The notes below the pieces were generated by a model. That model was not told the origin of the DNA, searched no databases, and worked only from the letters and a program-made list of their open reading frames with translations. Shown one piece after another: positions 54,985 through 64,000 of a stretch of DNA of 64,000 nucleotides (position 1 is the stretch's first letter; every line of letters begins with the position of its first letter). Origin of the DNA: Peromyscus leucopus (taxonomy: Eukaryota > Chordata > Mammalia > Rodentia > Cricetidae); assembly GCF_004664715.2 (NCBI RefSeq), contig NC_051084.1, positions 61,951,334 through 62,015,333 on the forward strand, given 5' to 3'. Position numbers and translations under genes: made by a program.

Positions 54985-56855
54985 ATTTTTTTCCTCCCTA
55001 GTCTAAACTTACTTGAGCAGTTACCACATGGATGCTATGGGTTGATCCCCCGCTGTGCTAAATTCTATGACAAGCTAAGAAAAAAAAAACTGAATTACTA
55101 ATTATAAACTCTGTGTCAACTTGGCCTCCCTTAGAATTCTGAGTTTCATTGGTCGCACCCTTTTCTGTGCTCTCTGATTTGCAAAGGTTTCCTATGTACA
55201 AAGGAAGCAATGCCCATCTTCTTTTTTTGAAATGGGCTGCTCAAGGACTTTCCGAGGGGATGTGCTGGAGTCTCTCTAAAAGTGCCCTTTGAAGAATGTG
55301 AGCTTGAGTTACACTGAGGGATGTTTTGAGTCCAATAGGAGGAGAGGCCTAGTGCAGAGAGAAGAGGTTGAGGGTGAATTCGTGGTCCTGGTCTCTTCGG
55401 AGAGTTTACCACAATTCTCTCTTGGGAGCACAAAGAGGTCCCATTGAGATATGAACTCTGTGGTTTTCCCTGCCTTCTTGATAACCATAAGATAACCATG
55501 TTCTATCCTTAGTGATTTGCATAGATTTAAGAAGTTGGCTGATTTGGTTACATACTGTTATACTAATGAAAGTCATTTGTTGGTAAACACGTCTGTACCC
55601 GGAAATCTAAAGGAATCCTGTTCTTTTCTTTACTTGGGCCACATTTAGTTATCTTTGAATTTCACTAGTGTTTGACTCACAGAAAAAGGTTTTAATGTTA
55701 TATATAAGACCATGTTGAGTGGGCAGGTAATGTTCAGGGAATTAAATGTTTGTGTGGTCTCTTTTAAAAGCCTTATATATCATGGTCATATTTCTGCATG
55801 TGGGACTATAGTCTGGGAGGTTCTTAAAAAATATTCTAGCTTTCAGTTGTTTTCCTTCTCTCTTTCTCTTGTCAACACCCAGCTTTTGTTCTTTCAGAAG
55901 AAGAAACAACCCTCCCTTACTGTCATGATGTGTTCCTCTGAGTTTCTTCTTGACGATGAGCTTCTCGGGAGCTGGGTGTTATATTTATCTCCTTGTCCTC
56001 AGGGTCTCCATAGGACCTGGCTCAGTAAATGTTTATGAGTTAGATTTAGTAAAACTTCATTAATTGATACCCTAACAACATTGAACTTGAAATATTTAAC
56101 TTAGGAGAAAAATCAATTTTATGGACTCTCACACATTAATTATCTGCATGCAAATAGGGGCTGAAAATTGCAAATAATTGCTATCAAGTTACTGGAGTGG
56201 GTCTAGGGGTGTTCTGGTAAAAGACACAGGCCAAAAATGAACATATATATGTGTGTATATATAATCTTAAAAATATTAATTTTAAGAGAGGACAAAGCAA
56301 TTGTAAAATTTCACGTCACTCTAACTGACTGTGTCATTTTTGGTGGCCTGTTTTATCAGTCCCCAGGCTTATTGATTTTGTTGAGTTATTGATTTTGTTG
56401 AAGTGTCTGGGAAGGATACTCAGTGTGCCAGGTATGTGTTACTGAAATGTAAAGCACAGGGCCATAACCTTGCAGAACTCAGAGTCTAGTAAGATAAAGC
56501 ACTGGCATGATATGGAGCACAAACCCAGTCCGAGCAGAGTGCAGGGCAGCATGAGAAAAGGAAGACTCTCATGGGCTTGGGAAATCCTAACAGGCAAGTT
56601 GGAAGTGGAGCCCTGCCTCACAAAATATTCTCAGGGGAGATGAGGCCCAGCCGCCATGAGTGCAGTCTTGATACCTCAGGAGGCTGTGCATCTCTCGGCA
56701 CAGTCTGAGGACTTGCAGGATACAGTGGAAGCCGAGGGAGGAGGAATGGGAAAGAGTGGGAGATGAGGCTGGAGTGTGGATTTTGGGGTTCAGGATTATA
56801 TTATTTGAATTTGGAGTTTTTTCTTCTAGGCATTGGAAATTGATTCTTGTACCAG
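54985..56855 (+). other. Intronic stretch, no gene or clear repeat
   Basis: Nothing recognisable. Open frames at 55146-55499 (-) and 55712-56038 (+) have no protein-family features. Confidence 0.4.
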
Positions 56856-56859
56856 GCTT

Positions 56860-57352
56860 TTTCTTTTGTGCCACCAACCAGCTTCCAAATCATAACACGG
56901 AGACTTATTAGTTTTGAATGCTCGGCCTAGCTTAGTCTCGTTTCTGGCTAGCTCTTTTAACTTAACCTGTTTCTCTTTATATCTACCTTTTGCCTTGGGC
57001 TTTTTACCTTTCTTACTTTCTTTCTGGATATTTTACTTTCACTGTTTCTCATATCTGGCTGTCTGTGGCTGCCTGGTTTCTCTTCTCTCTTGATCCTAAA
57101 TTTCTCCTCCTATTTGTTCTGTCTGCCAGCCCCACTTTTCATGCCTAGCTCTTTATTAGACCGATCAGGTGCCTTAAGCAGGCAAGGTGAGACAGATGCA
57201 CCACATCTTTACATAATTAAACACACATCCTTACATCATTACATAAATGCAGCATTGGCAAATGTAACACACCTTTATACAGTTAAAATAATATTCAACA
57301 GCATAAATGAATGTAACACATTGTTGCATAGTTAAAATAATATTCCACAACA
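56860..57352 (-). mobile_element. LTR-like repeat, antisense
   Basis: CATAACACGGAGACTTATTA, GAATGCTCGGCCTAGCTTAG, CTTTATTAGACCGATCAGGT and AATAATATTCCACAACA follow the antisense of a common rodent LTR as I remember it. The family name is uncertain. Confidence 0.55.
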
Positions 57353-57409
57353 GGTTCTCATCTAGATTCTACATCAATAGATTCTCAATTTTGGGGGTGG
57401 GAAGTGCAA

Positions 57410-57412
<3 letters not shown>

Positions 57413-57467
<55 letters not shown>
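57413..57467 (+). repeat. (CT)n microsatellite
   Basis: About 54 bases of CT. Confidence 0.95.
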
Positions 57468-57470
<3 letters not shown>

Positions 57471-57877
57471 ATGTGCATGTATGAATGCATGCATATGTGT
57501 ACCTGTCTGTTGCAGGGGGTGGGAACCAGGGGGTGGCAGGTTGATAGTGTTGCCATTAAGCACCAGGGAAAAGTAAATTTGTGGGAAGACAAAGTAATTG
57601 ATAGCTTATATGGAAAGACCAGCTACATTCCGGCAAATGTCATCTGCATGGGAGTTGGACCTTGTTGGCTCTCTTAAGGGTGGGAAGTCCCTTTGACAGT
57701 CTGGGATTTGCAGCCCTGACTGGCTGACTTACTAGTTTTGGGATAAGAACTTCCCTTCTCTCCCAACAACCCAATCTGTTCTTTAGAAAAGATCCCTTTA
57801 GACCATACCAGATGACTACCCTTTGGTGAGACCCCACTCACCTTTTTATCTCCAGCAGTAATATGTAAATTGTTCTT

Positions 57878-57883
<6 letters not shown>

Positions 57884-57929
<46 letters not shown>
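57884..57929 (+). repeat. (TG)n microsatellite
   Basis: About 45 bases of TG. Confidence 0.95.
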
Positions 57930-57931
<2 letters not shown>

Positions 57932-58449
57932 CTTCTGTTATTAGGCAGCGACAACTTCAGCTATTTGTAGGTAGACTTGGCCAGTATGAGTCATGCCTGT
58001 GCATTCCCAAGTAAGCAGGTCAATTGGTTCTCTTGCAGTTCCTCTCCTGCCTTGGCTGTAGCAGCAGCAGTGATGGACAGGACCACCATTATCAAATATG
58101 ATACAGAAGTGTGGGCTAAGTACCCCACCTTTCATGAAAGCCCAGGGAAGCACAAGGCAGATGGGAGAAGCCCTTCTTTGTGATGATAAGTTGCTAGCAA
58201 AAGATTCATAGAGGGCTGACCTGGTATTTGAAGAATACATTTCCATAGCAGAAAGAGATGAGAGCCTTCAATAGCTGATGGAATAGAAATGACAGACATG
58301 AATGAAGATGTAGGGAATGAGACTGAACAATGCACTCCTGCACAGGGAGTCAGGGAGTAGAAAGAAAGGTGGACCAAGAGCACGGAGGGCTGGTGGACAC
58401 ACCTGTGCATGCACAGGCACAGAAACGCCATGTGCCAGGGAGGTGATGA

Positions 58450-58785
58450 ATGAGAATGGCTCCCATAGGCTCATAGGTTTGAATATTTAGTCTCTAGGTG
58501 ATGGCTGTTTGAAGGATTAGGAAGTATGACATTACTGGAAGAAGTATGCCACTGGGAAAGTGCTGTGAGGTTTCCAAAGACTCATGCCATTTTGAGTTAG
58601 TCCTATCTGCCCCTACTTGTGGATCAAGATGTGAGCTCTCAGCTGTCCCTGCCACCATGTCATGTCTCTGCCATCATGGACTCTAACCCTCTGAAACCAT
58701 TGGGCCAGTTAAACACTTTCTTGAATAAGTTGCCTTGGTCATGGAGTTTTGTCACAGCAATAGAGAAGTAACTAAGACAGCCAGC
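58450..58785 (+). mobile_element. Rodent short interspersed element, diverged
   Basis: GATGGCTGTTTGAAGGATTA, GTGGATCAAGATGTGAGCTC, AAGTTGCCTTGGTCATGGAG and an AGAAGTAACTAAGACAG end match a common rodent non-autonomous repeat. The class is unresolved. Confidence 0.5.
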
Positions 58786-59219
58786 AAACATAATTACAGG
58801 GCACCAGACAGACATGCATACTGAAGGGTTCCTTTTCTGTTTTCTCATTCTTTTATCTGGATATTTATTTGGATATTAAAAATGTCACTTGACTTCCCAG
58901 AGCTCCATTGTCTTGAACTGAAAATGAGGAGATTGAATGTGTTGCAATTCTCCAGCATCAGGCTGGGTTCCATAGAAACATGTCCAAACTGGATAGGTTT
59001 AATTTTTAATCTGCCTTGTAATAGAAGACTACTGAACTCAAGAATGTCGATGACTTTTATTAAACACAAGGAAACATATTTTCCCCTAGTTCTGCACATA
59101 ACATAACACCCAGCATCTTTACCCTTGTTAGTTTGCAGTTCAGTAGCTCTGAGTATGTTTCATTGCTGGGCATGTCTTTCTAAATGTCAAGTCCACATCC
59201 ACGAAAAGCAGAGTCCCCT

Positions 59220-60330
59220 TTTTGTTTTTTTCAGCCCTTGGTATGCATACACCATTATGCTTTTGAATTTGACTGTTTTGTAGACCCCATCGAGATGGAA
59301 TAATTCAATATTTATTTTTGGATTTCTGGTTTATTTCTCTTAAACCATCTCAAAATTCATCAATGCCATATGTAGCATTCATCATAATTTCTTTCTCTAA
59401 GCCCAAATGGTGTTGTTACGCCTATCATATTTTGTGCATTATCTACTGAGGGTTACTTAGGTTGTTGCCTATTTTGGTATATTGTGATCAATGCTGCTTA
59501 TAAGCATGGGTCTTATGAACAGGTCTCCTTAAGATGTTGCTTTCACTTGTTTTCGATATATATCCCAAATCGCTAGATCATGGACTAATTCTATTTCACT
59601 TTTTTGACAACCTACAGTACTACTTTTTATACTGGTTACCCCACTGGACATGCACATATGTATGTATGTGTGTATAATGCATGTATGTATGATGTATATA
59701 TATATTGTGTATATGCATGTACAATGTATTATGATACATATGTATGTAAATATTATATATATGTTTATATATTGAAGTTCTAGTTTTTCTGCATTCTTGA
59801 GAACCTTCTTGTTTTTTCTGATTGTTTTAATAGTAACTTTTATAATGGTTTTAAGTAATATTTCATTATAGTTTTGATTAGGATTTTACTGAAGATATTA
59901 AACTGTCCTCATGCTCTTATTTCCATTTGCATATCTTCTTTGTCATTAAAGTATTGTTTGCTTTGAAAACTGAACTGTTGAGATATAGAAAGTCTTTATA
60001 TATTTTGAATATTGATCCTACATCAGATACACCATTCACAAATATTTTCCCCCTTTCCATGGCTGTCTTTTTACTCTATTGATAGTTTATTTGAGTGAAC
60101 AAAGGTTTTTAATTTTGATAAAGTCTAATTATCTGTGTCTTCTTTGTTGCTGGTTTTGGTGTCATATCTAACAAACCATCATCAAATACAATGTCTTAAA
60201 GTTTCTCTTATATAAACAAGACCAAAAACAATTCTGTATAAGTTGTAGTAACCTAAATTCTATCTTTGAAACTCAAATGAGCTTATGTAACCAAGCTTCA
60301 TTTATTTTTCCGTTTTCACCTTCTATCTTA
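59220..60330 (-). mobile_element. Ancient mammalian L1 (L1M) 3' end, minus strand
   Basis: GTGATCAATGCTGCTTATAAGC, TTTCCATTTGCATATCTTCT, GTCTTTATATATTTTGAATA and TTTGGTGTCATATCTAACAA follow the antisense of old L1M 3' ends. An ATGTATG/TA-rich run (about 59653-59775) interrupts it. It predates the rodent radiation. Confidence 0.65.
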
Positions 60331-60339
60331 TAACCTTTT

Positions 60340-62590
60340 TTGTGTGTGTTGGTGCCTCTTTATCATCATTTTGTAGGGCATCAGGCAAACTTTCCATGGT
60401 GATTTCATTGCCTTGTCTTCAAATGTTCTCAAGTTGGCTCAAGAATTTAAAAATACTATTTGAAGCTAAGTAAGGTTTAGTTTTGACTTGATCTGTCCAT
60501 GCAGCTTGATAGTCAGTTGAATATCACAGGAAGGAGGAGACTAGGAAGGGAAATTTTGTTATTTATGGTTCATGTGATTAATGATATAACAAAGTAGTCC
60601 TTTCTTCCCACATGCTGTCAGTTTTTTAAAGCAAAACCAAGTAGTGCTCTGTGTAGAAGCCAGTCAAGGGAAACTTTATCTGGTGGTGGAACATCAGAGA
60701 TTTGTCATTTGGAACTGGGGAATGAGGGAAGTGGTGGTGTAGGCCTGTCAGATTTGCCATGGTCTCTATCAAAGCAGTGTTTATCTGAGGGACATAAGGA
60801 TGTGCTACCAAGAAAAAATTTTCAAAAAATTAAAAATTAACTTTAAATTAAAATATTAAGAAAAGTAACATTTATTTTGATTTGGCCTTTTCCCTGGCTC
60901 TACTCCTACTCAATACATTGAGTGACCTTGTAGTGGTGACCTTGTTTTGCATTTATAAAACAAGATATTGATACAGATAGCTGAACTTTCATTAAGCCCT
61001 GCAGTAATACAGGAAGGTACTGAAAGCATTATTTCTTCTCATTGGGGAAACGGAGAAAGAAGTTTCTGTTTTCTAACAGCCAAGATGGAACCATATGAAT
61101 AATTAATTCCCAACAAGTTGAGCAATTGATTTTCAGCAAAGGGGCAATTCCCTAAAGTTGGGAGGATTCTGGGCAAAGGCAATTTGTACTTATTTCTGAG
61201 AGGTGGTGTGGCTTCTGCTAGCACTCTGGTATGGTTTATTGAACAAGTTCCGGGATCTCCTTCAGTCCCTAGGTAGCTGCTTTAAGGCTTGTTTTGTGGG
61301 GGTCTCTGGCTTTTGAACTTGTTGGCAGAGGGTTCTGTGTTTTTGACTTCCAGAGATGCATACTATGGAAAGGTTTCCAAGTGTTTGTACAAACTTACTA
61401 TGTGTATGTTATAAGTCCATGTTTATACGTTATGTGAATTGCATACAATGAATTCCAGGTGACTGTAAAGCAAATGATTAAAGTGCATGTCTATCTGAAA
61501 ATTATACTGTGCTTTGTGAACTTTTGGAAGGGGTCTAGAAATGATTTTTTCCATGTGCTTTTTCTCTGAAGATGAGTTTATTAAGAGAAGAATATATGTA
61601 TTACATTCATTTTGTTTATCTGTAGTCTAAGCAATAAATTAGATGTATACATATAAAACAACTTTAAATATATTATTTTGATGCACAACATATATGGACA
61701 TTAAATTTTGGGATATTTTAATCCCCAGAACATCTAAATCATGTCACCACCTGATGCTTTCCACGTTGATCACTTGCATATGAAAACTTAAAAAAAAAAT
61801 AAAAAGCAGATTATTTCCCCATCATGTCAAATGGCATGTGGTTTTGATCCTGAGAGTGGAGTGTTTCCATCAGACTCCTCTATCTGAAATCTCTGGGTCT
61901 ATTTCCTCCCTTGCCTGGACTGCTGTTAGTGGTAGTTGGTGTTATTTAATTATCTCTACATTTTAACTGTGGTGTTTACCTTTAATATCACTCCAGTCAG
62001 TAAGTGATTCATTGCATCTGGAACTAAACAACAAGGTTTGGCAGAAAAGGGACAATGTGTGGCAGATGCATTTGGACCCAGGAGGACAATGGCTTTGAAA
62101 GTGGGCTCTAAGAGCTTAGAAATTCAATTATGCGTTTATGACTGTAGGAATACATACTGCAATGGATGGTTCATGGTGAATTTCACAAAAGATGCTGGGG
62201 ATTTTGAACAACGTGACTGGTGTTTACTAGAAGGGCCTCCGCCCTTCAGGGGACAGGCAAGCTCTTCAAATTCGAGGTACTTGAGATTTCATCCCAGTTA
62301 GAGAACTAAGCTGTGTGGTTTTCCCCATTCCTAAAATAAGGCTGGTAATTTTGGGAGTTAGCATTGACAAGAAACACTGTGTGCCTCTGCCTTATCAGAA
62401 ACCCAGCAATGTCCATATGAATACTTAATAAAGCACAATACTGCTTTCAAGTGGTCTATTAGCCTTAACTGATATTTCCTTTGTCCTCCCTATAAAGTGT
62501 GTAAGTAAATGCATTTAATCAAGGTCTGTGAAGAAGCAGGTATAAGATGGGTTTCTTGGTTTGGTTCCCGCCTGCAATGAATCGCCTTTC
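60340..62590 (+). other. Intronic stretch, no gene or clear repeat
   Basis: Contains an open frame at 62038-62301 (+) with no recognisable family or splice context. Otherwise AT-rich unique sequence. Confidence 0.4.
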
Positions 62591-62599
62591 TTTTTTTAT

Positions 62600-63100
62600 T
62601 GAAGTCTTAGATTTTATTTCTTTTGAGACATGCATGAACACTGTGTTCTTACTCTTCTCTTCCCTCCAGGCCAACTCCTGTGTCTCCCTTCCCTTTTGAA
62701 TGAATGACCTCTACTTTAACTATTACTGTTACATGTATGTGAATATTCATATGTGTGTGAGTATGTCAACCTATTGATTCCACTTACTGTGGCTCATATG
62801 TACATGTGTCCCGGGCTGATCTCTTGGGATCAGACAACCTATGTTGTAGCTCATCCCTGGAGGAAATTTTCTCCCTCTCTCTGTAGTCATCACCTGTAGC
62901 ACTTCATCTATGGATGGGACCATGTGGAATTCCCCCTGTTTGTACTGGCATGTCAACTGATATCATTATGCGGATCTTGTTCAGGAAGACATATTTTTGA
63001 GATTTCATAAATGCATTTTCCATGTCATGTCTAAGGCTATTTAGCAGCGGTGCCTTGGGCTTCTGGATCTTGCCACCTTTCAGCCTTTGCCTCCATGATT
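62600..63100 (-). mobile_element. L1 3'-UTR fragment (Lx-like), minus strand
   Basis: GGGCTGATCTCTTGGGATCA, GTAGCTCATCCCTGGAGGAA and GGCATGTCAACTGATATCAT follow the antisense of an old rodent L1 3' end. Confidence 0.55.
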
Positions 63101-63670
63101 CCTGAGCCTTAGTTTAAGGGTTGTGTTCCAGATTGATCAGTTGGGGTAAACAACCCACAGTCATTTATCCTCTGCACTTTTTCCAGTTTATTTTCTAAGT
63201 GAGGGAATACAAGTTCATTCCTTTGCTCCCTTTAGGAAGCAATGCCCATTAAAGAGTAGCGCTATTAACATCACCTATATTCAAATAGTTTCACAAATAA
63301 TATAATATGTGAGCTTTGAGAAATTCTGGTTCTCTTGAAGGGCACATACTATGGCCATGCTTGGCATCAGGAGGATTTTTGGCTTTGGTAACATCAGTTA
63401 GAGAGAGGTTGTGATAGCTTTGGAATCCTTGTGGTATTTATGGTGTAGCTTTAGTACTCAAAACTCTTCTTGAGTAAATGAAAGGTCTGTGTCAGGTCTT
63501 CATTTATACTTCTTGGCATCATAAATCTAGAAGTTTTATGCTGTATGTTTTGTGTGTGTGGAGTCATCTATGTTATAAGAACAGGCTAGCCTCCTGCCTG
63601 AAACTGGCCTCCAACATGATCTTGCTACTGAACGCGCTTTGAGCAATAACTTCAGTAAAGAGGGAGACAA

Positions 63671-63836
63671 GTCTTCTTCTTCTTCTTCTTCTTCTTCTTC
63701 TTCTTCTTCTTCTTCTTCTTCTTCTTCTTCTTCTTCTTCTCCTCCTCCTCCTCCTCCTCCTCCTCCTCCTCCTCCTCCTCCTCCTCCTCCTCCTCCTCCT
63801 CCTCCTCCTCCTCCTCCTCCTCTTTCTCCTTCTTCG
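63671..63836 (+). repeat. (CTT)n(CCT)n polypyrimidine tract
   Basis: About 70 bases of CTT (63671-63740) are followed by about 82 of CCT (63741-63822) and a short mixed end. The strand is purely pyrimidine for about 165 bases. All long frames here (poly-Glu, poly-Gly, poly-Ser, poly-Pro) are repeat artefacts. Confidence 0.97.
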
Positions 63837-64000
63837 TGAAAGTTATTCTCCAAAGGAGGTCATCATGGCAGCATAGTAGGTTTCCATTGATTCTTACTGA
63901 ATGACTACACTCTTAGAAACTTCAAACTGTAATTTTGACAGGTTACAGTTCTCCACAGAGCAGCTGAGTTCAATTCTTGAGGTCTCCTAAGGCTGAAGTC

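Noticed and set aside
62038..62301. 87-codon open frame as an intronic gene or the next fibrocystin exon
   Set aside because: The sequence does not resemble the G8 domain expected next, and no acceptor/donor in proper phase brackets it.
63536..63853. Poly-Gly/Glu and poly-Ser/Pro proteins
   Set aside because: They are frames of the (CTT)n(CCT)n tract.

Overview
The window is nuclear DNA from a rodent, most likely a cricetid (deer mouse, hamster or vole group). It is dominated by rodent-specific repeats: B1, B2/B3 and B4 SINEs, Lx-type LINE-1 3' ends, and a B1 variant and a solo LTR family that I associate with cricetids. There are no bacterial features, operons or CRISPR arrays.

The only protein-coding gene I can support lies on the + strand: an internal part of the fibrocystin/polyductin gene (Pkhd1). 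Six consecutive exons are visible: 857-1052, 1674-1741, 2986-4587, 6421-6564, 16671-16893 and 24136-24286. Their lengths are 196, 68, 1602, 144, 223 and 151 bp. Reading phase is continuous across all five junctions and no internal stop or frameshift is seen. They match what I recall as human PKHD1 exons 30-35, including the very large exon 32 rich in IPT/TIG modules. Fibrocystin is a very large type I membrane glycoprotein of the primary cilium and apical membrane of kidney tubule and bile-duct cells, mutated in autosomal recessive polycystic kidney disease. The segment here is extracellular.

Layout: 1-4587 holds exons 30-32 with short introns. 4588-6420 is intron 32 and 6421-6564 is exon 33. 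6565-16670 is intron 33, carrying a minus-strand L1 with tandem 5' monomers and an ORF2 deletion, a 41-base C tract and an unexplained CpG-rich block. 16671-16893 is exon 34, with an in-frame alternative acceptor 30 nt upstream. 16894-24135 is intron 34, containing an inverted B1 pair. 24136-24286 is exon 35. 24287-64000 is part of intron 35; I found no further exon there.

Intron 35 is a layered repeat landscape: L1 fragments of several ages, two solo LTRs with 6-bp target duplications, MIR relics, compound microsatellites and a 165-bp polypyrimidine tract. A few low-repeat blocks (notably 40400-41010 and 52840-54240) could hold regulatory elements. I did not find a previously undescribed system; the points worth a second look are structural or regulatory. 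Exon identities are firm. Repeat family names come from memory of consensus sequences and their borders are approximate.
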